Shown here: positions 1 to 11,544 of the stretch, in pieces | How the letters are laid out: each line of letters starts with the position of its first letter | How positions within the stretch are numbered: the stretch's first letter is position 1 | DNA from: Stictocephala bisonia | Lineage: Eukaryota; Arthropoda; Insecta; Hemiptera; Membracidae | Direction of reading: 5' to 3' | Assembly (NCBI GenBank): GCA_035578905.1 | Contig: JAQJVL010000048.1 | Coordinates: forward strand, 340,001-404,000 | DNA: 64,000 nucleotides | The notes under the pieces: generated by a model | Database searches by the model: none | What the model saw: only the letters and a program-made list of their open reading frames with translations | What the model was told of the DNA's origin: nothing | Translations under genes and position numbers: made by a program

Positions 1-105
1 GAATTTCTCAAAATTCGAACATAGAACAGGTTGTATTACAGGCTGGCTGAAATCCTCTGTATATTCCTCTTGTTTTCTTCTATTTTGCCCTCTACTCGTC
101 GCCAT
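1..105 (-). CDS. Start of an unidentified open frame running off the window
   Basis: An ATG at 105-103, in a favourable context (AAAAATGGCG), opens a frame that stays open for all 35 codons to the window edge. It begins MATSRGQNRRKQEEYTEDF. The peptide is polar and I do not recognise it. It lies on the same strand as NSUN4 and downstream of the last exon I see, so it is either a transposon gene in the next intron or a separate gene. It could equally be a chance frame. Confidence 0.25.
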   Translation of the reverse strand, partial: MATSRGQNRRKQEEYTEDFSQPVIQPVLCSNFEKF

Positions 106-773
106 TTTTCTATTTATAAGTATTAAAAAACTCAGACATAAGAAACTGTTTACTTTTTTATAATAATCAACATTAACACAAAAATCAGCTGTTACAGATT
201 GCAAATATCATATTTAGGTAAACACTACACTATTATAGGGCTGTCAACCTCCGAGCGGTGACTTGGCGGTTTGGGAAATGGCCACCTTAAAGAATGTCAA
301 TGGTACTGTTTCTGAAAATTGAAATACAAATATTTAAAATTATTTATGTGGTCTTAAGAGTATCCTTACCGTAGCTGGAAATTATAATTAAAATGTTCTA
401 TATACCTAGAAGGATGGACTCCAGGTACATGGTAGTAATACAATCTATTACTACATTGACAGTAGATAATATATTGAAGGGCAGGGAGGATGTATTATTC
501 GATAAAATTAAGAGCGATTGACCGAGGTGGTTTAGACTTAAGAAAAGGATGGGGGAATTTAAACTAGCAAGAAGGGTTCGTGAGAAAGATTGAAGGCTGA
601 AGTGTGTATTGTGTTAAGAGAAGAGAATAAGACTATAAGACTGATGGAAGAGAACAGGTGGGAGGATAAAATATGGTGGAGAGGCTTTGTAACAAGCTAA
701 ATATGTATACATACATAAATTACAAAGACAGTATTAGTTATTGGAAGTAATTTATTTTATTTTTAAAACTTAC
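106..773. other. NSUN4 intron sequence with a decayed retroposon tail
   Basis: No gene is visible. About 410-700 on the plus strand resembles the extreme 3' coding end of an RTE/L1-type retroposon. It has broken reading frames ending in a stretch that reads EENRWEDKIWWRGF, and it resembles the remnant at 13,926-14,232. The rest is AT-rich sequence with nothing I can name. Confidence 0.35.
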
Positions 774-919
774 TTTAGAAAATGTATCAGTCTCTTGAAT
801 ACTTGCTCCAGGATTGTTTGTTATGGTTACTTTCTTCTCCCAATCTTGAAAGAATTGCTGCATCACATTACGTAACCGGTTGAGACGGGAAAGGCTCATA
901 TCATTGCATACTAATGAGT
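774..919 (-). CDS. NSUN4: NSUN4 exon (last one in the window)
   Basis: Read on the minus strand, the acceptor TCACTTCAG precedes base 919 and the donor GTAAGT follows base 774. The exon enters in phase 1, completing a Gly/Asp codon begun in the exon at 13402-13533, and leaves in phase 0 after 48 further codons. Its peptide begins SLVCNDMSLSRLNRLRNVM, which lines up with the NSUN4 segment just after the SAM-binding CAAPGGK loop (human: ..AANDLSPSRIARLQ..). The asparagine-aspartate pair contacts the cofactor in this methyltransferase fold. The PCT/TDRHS catalytic cysteine region must lie in exons beyond the low end of the window. Confidence 0.85.
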
Positions 920-1298
920 CTGAAGTGACACCACAAACAATTTATTAATCAGAGTATTAACAAAAATATTTTAGTCTATGGAAATATATAGAAGGAAAGG
1001 AGCATAACATTTTCTAATAACATTGTCTCATCAATATTCTTTAATAATATTGTTATTTGAGGGGATGCAGAGCTTGGGCTAATTTATTGACATGTAAACA
1101 TTTTAAAGTTAGAACTGTTTACTGTTGTACTTAAGTCAAAAGTCAAAACATTTATTTGCACATAACATTGTTTCTGTTACAAAGATAACTACACTTGGTG
1201 CATTATCACATTACACTTAACCTAGGACAATAAAAATTAAATACAGATCTTACATTGATCCTTGTCAAGATTAAATTTTAATAAAATTATTGTGTTTT
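920..1298. other. Intron sequence, nothing recognised
   Basis: AT-rich intron between the NSUN4 exon and the piggyBac-like element. I see no ORF, terminal repeat or tandem structure here. Confidence 0.4.
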
Positions 1299-1302
1299 TT
1301 AA

Positions 1303-2569
1303 CCCTTTCCACTCCAATTACTGGGAACCCAGTTTCCCTATCAGCTCCATTTACTTTTAAGCAAATATTGCCTACTACATTTGTTCAGTGGGAAAAACAT
1401 ATATCTTATAGTTCTAAAAAGCTGATGTATTTTTTCTTTGTTTCTTCTATGACTAAAGTATAGATTAATATAAAATAAAACATATATTTTTATTTTAAAA
1501 ATTTTTTAATTATATATATTTATTGGAACAAAATTGGATTTCTAACAAAAAAAACGGATACAAGAAGAATTTTTGAAAAATTTTAAATAGGAAGAATAGT
1601 ATTTGTTGTTTGTTTTTTGTTGTTTGTATCCTTACAAACAAAAAAAAAAGTCATTTTCAAATATTTTGGACTAAATTATACATAAAAAAAATATATAATT
1701 CTAAAACCGAATTTTTTTGAAAAACAACATTTTTCCCAAAAAAATTATTTTCACTGCAACTAGTAAACAATTGCTCCATAAATTTTATTTTATTGCTTAG
1801 CAACAGTCAAAAGGTACATAATTTAGACCAAATTTGTAAGTAAAGCCTTTTTCAATAATTCAAAACATGTTATTTAGCTAAAAATATGAACAGACAAAAT
1901 CTAATAGCCTACTTGCAACGCTCTTTCATTTTCATACCGGTTATACGTAGGCCTACGGTAAAAATACTTATGAAGATACAGGAAATGTAAAAGATGAAAA
2001 AAAAATGTTTTAGGCACATAACTAGTTGGATAATAAATCCTCGTCAAATAGTAAGCTGGTAATACCGTCATCACTGAGGTTCGAAATCGAAACTATTCTG
2101 TCGCTACTTCCATCATTTGGTAGAATACTACTGCCGTCGTTTTCACCCATTTTATTCCACAGGAATCATCATCGTAAAAATAAAAATATTATGAATAAAC
2201 AGTAAAACAACAACGATAACCTAGCAACAACAATGCGTTTTATAAGCTCATTACGAACGATAACATATGAAGGAACAAAGTGAGTGCAGATAGCTGTTGC
2301 AGTCAGCCAGCTGTTTACAGAGCAGCCACAGACGACAAACATTACATTTTCTGAGGTTTGTTTACCGATACTAAACTCAAACGGTTCCGAAAAAATTCTA
2401 CAGATAGCAGCACATATCAAACAACAACCCTAGCGGTCAATAATGTAACTACGTCAGTCTAAATACAATCATAGAACGTTTTTATAGAGACGTCGGGCCC
2501 GGCCCGACATTGGAGTTAGTGCGGTATAAGTTGCGTGGCGGGGCTGCCCCGCCACTTGAGTGGAAAGGG
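1303..2569. mobile_element. piggyBac-like non-autonomous element, copy type 1
   Basis: The element is bounded by TTAA on both sides (1299-1302 and 2570-2573). It has perfect 12-bp inverted termini, CCCTTTCCACTC at 1303-1314 and its complement at 2558-2569. A TTAA target duplication with CCC-type ends is the piggyBac hallmark. At 1,267 bp it is too short for the roughly 600-residue transposase. A 42-codon minus-strand ORF survives at 2022-2150. Close to the right end are GC-rich arms that can fold (GTCGGGCC/GGCCCGAC near 2500; GGCGGGGC/GCCCCGCC near 2540), unlike the AT-rich surroundings. Confidence 0.8.
2022..2150 (-). pseudogene. Short acidic ORF, possible transposase N-terminus remnant
   Basis: A 42-codon ORF with ATG at 2150-2148 and stop at 2024-2022, inside the piggyBac-like element. 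The peptide is rich in Ser, Asp and Asn and ends in an acidic tail (LLFDEDLLSN). Acidic N-termini are common in piggyBac transposases, so I read this as the surviving start of a lost transposase. No catalytic residues are present and the assignment is inference. Confidence 0.35.
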
Positions 2570-2681
2570 TTAAAGGATTATTTGCTTCTCTAAATCTACA
2601 ATTAACTGGTAGAATAAAACAAAATGATAGGATCTGGGATATGGTATAGTATGATCTTTTTTTTTTACCATTGAAAATAAC

Positions 2682-3378
2682 TATCATCGCACTAACATTA
2701 CAAGAACTTTGTATCATCGCACTAAGATTACAAGAACTTTGTATCATCGCACTAACATTACAAGAACTTTGTATCATCGCACTAACATTACAAGAACTTT
2801 GTATCATCGTACTAACATTACAAGAACTTTGTATCATCGCACTAACATTACAAGAACTTTGAATCATTGCACTAACATTACAAGAACTTTGTATCATCGC
2901 ACTAACATTACAAGAACTTTGTATCATCGCACTAACATTACAAGAACTTTGTATCATCGCACTAACATTACAAGAACTTTGTATCATCGCACTAACATTA
3001 CAAGAACTTTGTATCATCGCACTAACATTACAAGAACTTTGTATCATCGCACTAACATTACAAGAACTTTGTATCATCGCACTAACATTACAAGAACTTT
3101 GTATCATCGCACTAGCATTACAAGAACTTTGTATCATCGCACTAACATTACAAGAACTTTGTATCATCGCACTAACATTACAAGAACTTTGTATCATCGC
3201 ACTAACATTACAAGAACTTTGTATCATCGCACTAACATTACAAGAACTTTGTATCATCGCACTAACATTACAAGAACTTTGTATCATCGTACTAACATTA
3301 CAAGAACTTTGTATCATCGCACTAACATTACAAGAACTTTGTATCATCGCACTAACATTACAAGAACTTTGTATCATC
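2682..3378. repeat. 30-bp tandem array, about 23 copies
   Basis: The unit GCACTAACATTACAAGAACTTTGTATCATC repeats with a strict 30-bp period, without indels, from about 2682 to 3378. Only a handful of point variants occur, for example near 2730, 2808, 2858, 3115 and 3288. Because 30 is divisible by three, several frames stay open across the array and give artificial decapeptide repeats. On the minus strand the array lies between the coding end of the retroposon at 3415-5400 and a run of ten A's at about 2650-2660. It may therefore sit in that element's 3' untranslated region. Confidence 0.95.
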
Positions 3379-3414
3379 CAACATTTCTTTTGTAAGTGTA
3401 ATAAGCTTTTTGTA

Positions 3415-5400
3415 ATAGAATTTGTTTAATTAGATTATCAAACTGAGTGTTATTGAGTTGTTTAGTTAACTCGTCGGTTTTATTATACATTTTTATTCCT
3501 ATGTAAAGGGGATTTTTTTAAAATTTTGTTTTGTTATGGACTGGATAGCTGAGCATTTCTTTATGTCTTGTATTGTAGTCATGATTTAATTTAAATTGTT
3601 GGAATATTTTGGGGTTTTGTGAACAAATTTAAGAATTTCCAAAATGTACAAGCTTGGTAGTGTTAATAATTATAAATTCCTAATCAAGGGTCTGCAGTTT
3701 TCTCTATAATTACTTTTAGATATTCTTATCAAAGTTTTTTGAAGTTTGTCAAAATTTGTAGACGAGCCCCACACAGTGATGCCATACTTGAGAATTGGTT
3801 GTATGTATCCATAATAAACAGTTTTACAGGTTACAAGTGAAGTTGAGTCTGATAATATTTTGAAAACAAATCTATAAGTACTCAATATGCTTAATAGATA
3901 ATTAATATGAATTTCCAATTGAGGTTTTTATCAATGTGTACACAAAGAAATTTGTGGGATTCTACAAAATTTATATTACCTTCATTTAATATTTCGTTTT
4001 TAATTGTATAACTTGTTCTAAAATATATGATATTGGTTTTTCTTGGTTAAATAATAGGCCATTTTTGAGAAACCAACTGTATAGTTCTTCTATTGTGTCT
4101 TATATTATTATTTAAGTTTAGAGATAGTTTTTCAGCTAGCATAGCGCTTTTATCATCAGCAAATATTGTAAACCTTCCAAAAACTTCGGATGGCAAATCA
4201 TTTATGTAAATAAGAAAATATATAGGCCCAAGTATAGAACCCTGTGGGACTCCGTATTTAATTTTGCTCCATTTAGATTTAAAGGTTACTGTATTCTCTA
4301 TAAGTACGGTTCTTTGATATCGTTCTAATAAGTATGATTCCAAGAGAGCATAGTTGTTAGCTATTCCTAGGTTCCTTATTTTCCTAAGTAGTAATCTATG
4401 GTCTACACTATCGAATGCCTTGGATAGGTCACAAACAATGCCTGCAGTAGACATGGATCCATCCAAAGCTTTGGAAATTTCATTTATAAAAGAGATTAAT
4501 GCTTGTTCAGTGTTTTTTTCCTTTTCTGAATCCAAATTGCTCATCACAAAGATTGTTTATATATTGCTTAGCAATGAAATTGGATAATAATTTGTAATAT
4601 CCTTTGTAGATCCTTGTTTGAAGATGGGTTTTATTTCTGACAGTTTCAATTTACTGGGAAAAATACCAGTCTTAAATGACTGGTTTACAATGAGTGTTAT
4701 GACTGGACTTATAATTTCAGATGATAACTTCAATAACACATGTGGTATTTCATTCCACGCACAAGATGAAGTATTTTTAAGCTTCTAATAATCTTTTTTA
4801 ATTCACCAATTGTGATTGGACAAAAGTCTTTAAGTTTTTCTGTTTGTACTGTGACTTTATTACATTGGATTAACATTGGGTATTTTAAGAGAATTTGTTA
4901 CATTGGAATTATAACTGTTAAAGACTTCTGCTAATTGTTTTGGATTTCTAATTTCTTTGTCTTGCAGCTTCAAAACAACTTTATTGCATCTTTTTTGTTC
5001 AAAACCAATTTATTTTTTTACTACTGCACAAGTTGCTTTAGATTTATTTTGAGAATTTTGTATGAATTTATCATTTGCAATCTCTTAGCAGTTTTAACTA
5101 TATTATTGAAAACATTTTTATATCTCTTTACATAATTTAAGAATGTAGGATTTTTACTACTTTTGCCAGCTTGTGTAATTCTCTTTTTTTAACAGCAGAA
5201 ACTTTTATACCTTTTGTTATCCATAATGTTTTCTTATTATCTTTTAAATTAATTGATTTATTCGGAAAGAATTTGTTCATGCATAAAACAAATTTTCTTA
5301 GAAATTGCTTGTAATTGTTATCTAATGAATCCGTAAAAGCTATATCATCCACTACCAAACTTACTTTATCCAGAAAACATCTTTTATTACTGTCATCATA
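3415..5400 (-). pseudogene. Decayed CR1/Jockey-type non-LTR reverse transcriptase
   Basis: Broken minus-strand frames follow in order. First is a linker after the endonuclease (5358-5137, containing LWITKGIKVS). Next comes the RT fingers (4739-4557, NYYPISLLSNI), then the palm (4547-4047) with DLSKAFDSVDH, the GVPQGSILGP box and a catalytic box reading FADDKS. The thumb/C-terminal part follows (3918-3670, then onward to about 3415, where a GIKMYNKLP-like end can be read). Several frameshifts and stops make it dead. The endonuclease itself is missing, as is usual for 5'-truncated copies. The FADD box and the GVPQGS motif place it in the CR1/Jockey/L2 group. I cannot fix the clade. Confidence 0.75.
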
Positions 5401-5469
5401 TATTTTTACTTAATATGTCTTTTACTTTTAAGGCTACAATTTGGAAATTTAATTAGACAGGATAGTTCC

Positions 5470-7269
5470 TCCATAATTCGGCTCATGGAACATTAGAACC
5501 TTGGCGGTGCCAGGTAAAGTAGATATTATCAATGAAGAATTTAAAGCCTACAAGATAGATGTGGTAGCACTACAAGAAACCAAATGGCCATTCTGTGGAA
5601 AAATAAACACTAAAAGTTACCAAATACTATATAGCGGCTGTGATGATGGAAGACACTATGCAGGCGTAGGGTTTGCTGTAAAAAAATACTTTTTAGACTC
5701 AGTCATAGCCTTTGAAGCAATAAATGAGAGGATATGTACAATTAGGTTTAAGGGAAAGTTTAATAACATATCAATGATAAGTTTCTATGCACCTACTGAG
5801 GATAGTGAAGATGATGAGAAAGATATATTCTATGCTAAGCTAGAGGAAGCATTTTCAAAGTTACCAAGCTATGATACCAAAATCCTTCTTGGAGATACTA
5901 ATGCTAAGGTAGGAAGAGAAACCACTTGGGAGAGTATGGCTGGCAAACACAGCCTACATAATATATCAAATGACAATGGAATAAGACTACAAAGCTTCAC
6001 TTCTTCGATGAATCTGTACATTGTCAGTATTAAATTTCCACGTTAAAGATATACATAAAGTAACATGGACATCACCAAATGGAAATACGAAGAACCAAAT
6101 AGATCATGTTCTGATTGATATCAGTACAGTAGTAGATGTGAAAAGTAAGAGAGGGACAGAGTGTGGTACATACCATTACTTGATTCTAAAAAGACTTAGA
6201 CCAAGAATAAAGATTGAAAAAAGAAATGTTAATAAAATAACAGAGAGGCTGTATCTGGATGAAGATAAGAAAATAGAGTTCCAAGTGAAAATCTCAAATA
6301 GATTCGAAGCTCTACTAACAGAAGAAGATGAGGAAGAGACACAAGTAGAGACAATGTGGCAAACCTTCAAAAAGAACATAAAAGAAACAGCAAATGAAGT
6401 TTTTATAAAGAAAAAGAACCTGAAAACCCCCTGGTTCAATGAGAAGTGCAGAGAATTAGTAATTAAAAGGAAAGAAGCAAAAAATAAATATCTAAAATGC
6501 AGAAATGCTGAAACTTAGGAAACATAGAGAAATAAACTTGGAAGTAAATAAAACATTAAGACGAGAAAAAATAAATTTTATAAATAATAAAATAACAAAG
6601 GCAGAACAAGATTTAACAGTGAATAACACTAAGGAATTTCACAGAACTGTGAGATTTTTTCAGAAAGGTTACAGTCCTAAAGTAATGTGAGTGAAAAACA
6701 AAGATGGAAATATAGTAGTGGATACATCTAAAATACTTCAAAGATGGAAGAACTACTTTGAAGACTTATTAAATGTTGATAATAACATAGAAGATGAACA
6801 AAAGGCGAACATGGAGGGTGTAAATCAGGAAATACACCCTCCCAACTATAGAACCAACTATAGAGGAAATTGAGAAAGTGATGAAAACATTAAAAAATGG
6901 GAAGGCACCAGGGGAAGATGGAATACCTATTGAAATAATCAAAAGTGGTGGTATTAAAATAGTGAAATTCCTACATACGATGATATTGAAAATTTGGAGA
7001 ATGGAATTTATGCCAATGGAGTGGCAAGAGAGTGTGATAATACCACTATACAAAAAAGGAGATAAGCAAGAATGTACAAACTATAGAGGAATATCACTAC
7101 TTAATTGTAAATATAAAATACTGTCAAAACTAATATTAAACAGACTAAGAAGATACGGAGAAGAAATAATCGGAGAACAACAAGCAGGCTTTATGAAAGA
7201 AAGATCAACTACTGATTAAATATTTATTATAAAAGAGCTGGCCTCAAAATACTGGGAATACAACAAAAA

Positions 7270-7306
<37 letters not shown>

Positions 7307-8370
7307 TATTCATTGACTTTAGAAAGGCTTATGATAGCATTGTGAGATCAAAATTGTGGACATATCTTAGATGAAAAAAATCCCAGAAAAGATAATTAGA
7401 CTAACAAACATGTGATTTGAAGGCTCAAGAGGGAAAGTAAGAATAGAAAGAGAATTTACAGACACTTTTGACGTCAAAACACGGGTAAGATAAGGAGATG
7501 CGTTGTCACCATTGTTGTTCAACCTCGCTCTTGATGAAACACTGAAAGTGACAAAATCGGTACAAATAGGCGCAAACATTGAAGGTATAATCAATATTTT
7601 AGCATTTGCTTATGATGTGACTAGCTGATAATAAAAATGATCTAAAAACGCTAGCAGGTGTCCTGTTTAAAGAAGCCAACAAAGTAGATCTTCAAGTGAA
7701 TGAAGAAAAAACTAAATATATGAAGATAGGGTGACAGGCAGAGCCAATCAACTCAACACTGGACGTAACAGATTGCAAATTTTTAGCCACTGAAGAGTTC
7801 AAGAATCTGGGAGTTACTTTGACTAGCCAAAATAAAATGGAAGAGGAAATACAAGTCAGAATTAATGCAGCAAATAGATGCTACTGGAGTCTCCTGAAGC
7901 TATTCAAAAGTAAACTACTGTCAAGACTCACAAAAATAAGAATGTATATAGCTATTGTACAACCTGTTTTATTGTATGGATCTGAGGTGTGGACCCTAAC
8001 AATGTATAACAAAAAAAGATTGATTACATTTGAAAACAAAATTTTAAGAAGAATATATGGACCTACCTATGAATCAGGAGTGTGGAGAATAAAAAAGAAC
8101 AGAGAGCTTAGAGAACTGTACAAGAGACCTGATATTGTGGCGATGGTAAGAAGCAGAAGAATAAGATGGCTTGGTCATGTGAGAGAAGGGAAGAAGAAAA
8201 AATTATAAGAAGGGTATGGATGGGGAAACCAGCAGGAAAGCGACCTCTAGGACGACCAAGAATAAGATGAGATGACCAAGTGAAACAGGATGTGAGAAGT
8301 GTTGGTGGAGACATCGAAATGGCAGAGGATAGAGGATTGTGGAGGCAACTTGTTGGCGAGGCCAACATTT
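5470..8370 (+). pseudogene. RTE-type non-LTR retrotransposon, frameshifted
   Basis: The copy begins just inside an APE endonuclease (GSWNIRTL at about 5478, VVALQETKW, GDTNAKVG, then NQIDHVLI after a frameshift near 6030). A lysine-rich linker follows. The reverse transcriptase has GKAPGEDGIP, NYRGISLL, FIDFRKAYDS after an (AT)n insertion at 7271-7302, and GDALSPLLFNLALDE. The catalytic box, normally FADD, reads FAYDV near 7605. The end has the RTE tail IRWLGHVREG and stops near 8370 with LWRQLVGEANI. At least six frame breaks and the altered catalytic box show it is inactive. The start is 5'-truncated. Confidence 0.85.
7271..7302. repeat. (AT)n microsatellite inside the RTE remnant
   Basis: An uninterrupted run of AT dinucleotides of about 32 bases splits the reverse transcriptase frame just before the FIDFRKAYDS motif. 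Confidence 0.95.
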
Positions 8371-8558
8371 GATATTTGATTTGAGTGGCCACAGGAGTAA
8401 GTATGTTCATTTAGGCATATAATTAGTAAATCTTTATTACCTGCCAGAAATACTTTAAGTTCATAAATTTTTTTCTTAATGCCTTGTATGTTGAATCAAA
8501 CATTCAGAACCTGAATAAAAAAATTCAGCTTTGTTTTAGTGAGTTTTGAAACTTAGTT

Positions 8559-9457
8559 TTAACTAATTCTGCAAAATATTTTTGTATTCTGTTTGTTGCT
8601 TCTCAAAAAATAACCCTTAAAATTTGAACTATTCCTATATTCATTAATTATTGTAATTAGCTTATCTCTTTTTTCCCTATCTGGCGACTCAAATCCAGGA
8701 TAAGTAGGGGCATCAGATGAGAAATTGACTTCTTCCATCTTATCTATTCTTGGGTGACAATGATGGCCAATAGGAGTTGCAGTTGTCCTCAATGGTGTAC
8801 TTTCTGCTGCATACTCATATAGTTCTAGTAGAGCTGTAGGAGTTGTTCCCTCGTCCCGGTGGTGATGGACTAGTACATCTGCCGTTAAGGTGTTTGTAGC
8901 TACATTTAAGGTAAGTAGTTCGCTTTGAGGCTCATCCCTAAACTCTTCTATATTTGGTCTTCTGCCATAATGCTCGGATGTATTCTGTATATTTATAGTT
9001 TTTGATAGGTAGCAGTAATTTTCAACACTTTCTTCTGTTACTTGATTTTCCATTTGTTTTCTTTCTTCCTCTACAGAAATTTCTTCATCTACTTCTTCTA
9101 TAGATTGTTTGATTAAGCTTGCAATTTGTCTCTTTCCTCTTTTATTAAAATGCAGTCCATGTCTAGTGTACATGTGTCTTGGTAGTTCATCCAAGGCAAT
9201 GTACCACACATGGCCAGAATGGTAAGATTCTGGCTCCAAGTGTCTCATTGGCAAACCTGCAATTACTAGGTTTGTGTGTTTTGTCTTTTCCATGATTTGT
9301 TTGAATTCATTTATAAGTTTGCCTTCATTACCAATAATTTTATTATTTGTGCCTCCCATTACTATAACTACATCATTTTTATTAAACTTGACCGTAAGGT
9401 TATCCAGACCATTAATAACATCAAACAACTCTGCGTTGGGTTTAAATAAATAAATAA
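8559..9457 (-). pseudogene. 5'-truncated SGNH/GDSL-type hydrolase, transposon-associated
   Basis: An open frame of about 290 codons with SGNH-hydrolase features. Block III reads VVIVMGGTNN, and block V reads YTRHGLHFNKRGK. In block V the usual Asp of DxxH is His, a form common in transposon-borne members. The nucleophile block (GDS) should lie upstream. The frame upstream stays readable (FKPNAELFDV) until about 9457, where a MITE has replaced the rest. The C-terminal half (about residues 125-289) is polar, low in recognisable motifs and ends in an arginine/lysine-rich segment. Such proteins occur as first ORFs of retroposons or as stand-alone transposon genes. The parent element is not identifiable here. 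Confidence 0.6.
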
Positions 9458-9578
9458 CTCTGAAAATGCGATTTCATGTTGAAAAAGTGGTAAAATATGA
9501 GTTTAAATCTCTTGAGGAGTTTGATTTTATCCGCGGAAAACTCGTTTTTTACCGAAAAATTGAAAGACTAGTATTTTA

Positions 9579-10914
9579 CGAGGGTCGTCTCAAAAGTAAG
9601 TTACACTATTTTTTTAAAGCCGTTCTGTTGGCGCCAGAAGTCTGGGAGTCGCGGAGTATTTGCGTCTGGGCGTAGTGGCAGCACTGTAAAATTCCTATGC
9701 GCGTGCGTCGATCGATCGGCCAGTCAGACTACAGGCAATATGGAGACACCACTTGTTCCTACCGCCGATTGTGAAATTCGCGCTATTATTCGTTTTTTAA
9801 CAGCAAAAAATAAAACTGCTACTGAAATTCATCATGAGTTGTGTAGTGTTTATGGTGAAGGTGTGATGTCAAGGCCAATGGTATCTTGTTGGCGTCAATC
9901 ATTCATTGAAGGACGGACAACACTGCATGATGAACAACGAAGCGGCCGCCCCTCCACTTCTCGCGCGGCAACTGTTGTTGAAGATGTCAGAAAGGTCATT
10001 GACACCGATCGGCGCCTGACTCTTGACGAAATCCTTTGTCAACTGCCTTCTAATGTGGAAATAAGCCGTGCATCACTCCACAGGATTATTTCTGATGATC
10101 TTCATCTGTCAAGTGTGTGCAAGGTGGGTTCCACGCCTTCTCACAGAACAGCACAAAGAGCAGAGAGTTGATGCTGCTTTGCAATTTCAACAATTTTTCG
10201 ATGATGAAGGAGACAATTTATTCGATCGAATAGTGACTGGGGATGAGACCTGGATCCATCATTGGACGCCTGAATCGAAAAGACAGAGTATGGTATGGAA
10301 AGGAAAGGACGAACCAACACCAAAAAAAGCGAAAGTTGTGGAATCCGCTGGAAAAATCATGGCGACGGTTTTTTGGGACAACAAAGGTGTGTTATTGATC
10401 GACTACCTTCCTCGTGGGACTACAATAACAGCAGCACGGTATTGTGAACTTTTGGAACAACTGAGAAGAGCAATCCAGAACAAAAGAAGAGTTGACGAAA
10501 AAAGTTTTTTTGTTCCATGACAACGCTCGCCCACATGCTGCTCGTCAGACCCAAGACCTGCTCACAGATTTTCGATGGGATGTTTTTGGACATCCACCTT
10601 ACTCCCCCGACCTTGCACCAAGTGACTTTCATCTTTTCCCACACCTCAAACAACATCTTGGAGGTCGGCGCTTCGCAAATGATGATGAGCTGAAAGAAGA
10701 GGTTGAGAGTTGGCTAAGCAATATGGCGGCAGAATGGTATGATGAGGGACTGAAAAAACTGTTACCACGTTACCAAAAATGTTTAGAAAATCATGGAAAT
10801 TATGTAGAAAAATAAGGTTAACTTGTACTTTTCAAAATATATCATTTAAAATATTTTCTGATGTTTTTTATACTTTTAATAAAATAGTGTAACTTACTTT
10901 TGAGACAACCCTCG
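9579..10914 (+). mobile_element. mariner transposon
   Basis: A 1,336-bp element flanked by TA (9577-9578 and 10915-10916). Long inverted termini begin CGAGGGTCGTCTCAAAAGTA on the left and end with the complementary TACTTTTGAGACAACCCTCG on the right. Mismatches between termini are few. It is inserted in a GG-ended MITE, so it arrived after that MITE. Confidence 0.95.
9740..10815 (+). pseudogene. mariner transposase with two frameshifts
   Basis: Three overlapping frames make up one mariner transposase. The first (9740 to about 10125) carries the paired helix-turn-helix DNA-binding region, including RSGRPSTS. The second (about 10125-10500) has a WVPHxL-like motif (WVPRLL) and the first catalytic Asp in VTGDETWIHH. 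The third (about 10500-10815) has the second Asp in FHDNARPH and the third in YSPDLAPSD, 34 residues later, giving the mariner D,D34D triad. It ends at a normal stop. Two one-base frameshifts inactivate the gene although all catalytic residues survive. It is not part of the host gene. Confidence 0.92.
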
Positions 10915-11544
10915 TATCTGATAGTGAAAAAACCAACTTTTTTAAAAATCGTTATTTTTCGACAAATTTTTTTTATTTCTCATGTTTTTTATGCTAAAAA
11001 CAAATATATAACTGGTTTTGTAGTAAAATTATTTTTTCAGCTCGAAAATTCATTTTTTACTGACAACCTAATATAGCCTAATTTTCTATTTTCTCAACAA
11101 AAATTCATAATTTGCGTTAAATTCGAGTGTTTGGCCTCCGTGACGGCCTGCCGGCCATCCCTCCGGCGGAATTGAGAATTCCGTTTTTGTGATTAATAGT
11201 TGTATATAATGATCGTGTAATGGCCGCTAATCGCGATTCACCGCGATAGTAGTTTTTCCGTTATATCTCGAGAAATATTTTTGTAATAGACCAAAATAGT
11301 TTTCAAATTTGTATTCAGCGCAAAAAAACACATCAAAATAAAAAAAAGATGATTAAAATACCATTTAAATTAACGGAAATATGACAAAAATACTAAAAGT
11401 TGTGACATTGGTTTTTTCGAATTGTTCGGTAAAAACGATTTCCGCAGAATAAAAAATTCTCACGAAATTGTAGTCAATTATTGACCCATTTCATTTCAGG
11501 TAGTTTTCAAATTTTGTTTGGTGGCAAGAAACAGCATAATAGCC

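Larger units (their letters stand above)
9458..11544. mobile_element. GG-ended MITE, copy 1, split by mariner
   Basis: Homologous to the complete copies at 51999-52785 and 54704-55525. It carries the same internal landmarks, for example TTTCATGTTGAAAAAGTGG near 9474, CGGCCTGCCGGCC near 11144, and a right end at 11521-11544 complementary to the left terminus. The left terminus is missing, so the copy starts at about 9458 against the SGNH remnant. The mariner at 9579-10914 interrupts it; the matching uninterrupted sequence can be read near 52140. Confidence 0.8.

Noticed and set aside
2469..3395. Long repetitive proteins in the 30-bp array on both strands (MIQSSCNVSA and TLYHRTNITR repeats)
   Set aside because: The period is a multiple of three, so frames stay open automatically; no start, splice or family support.
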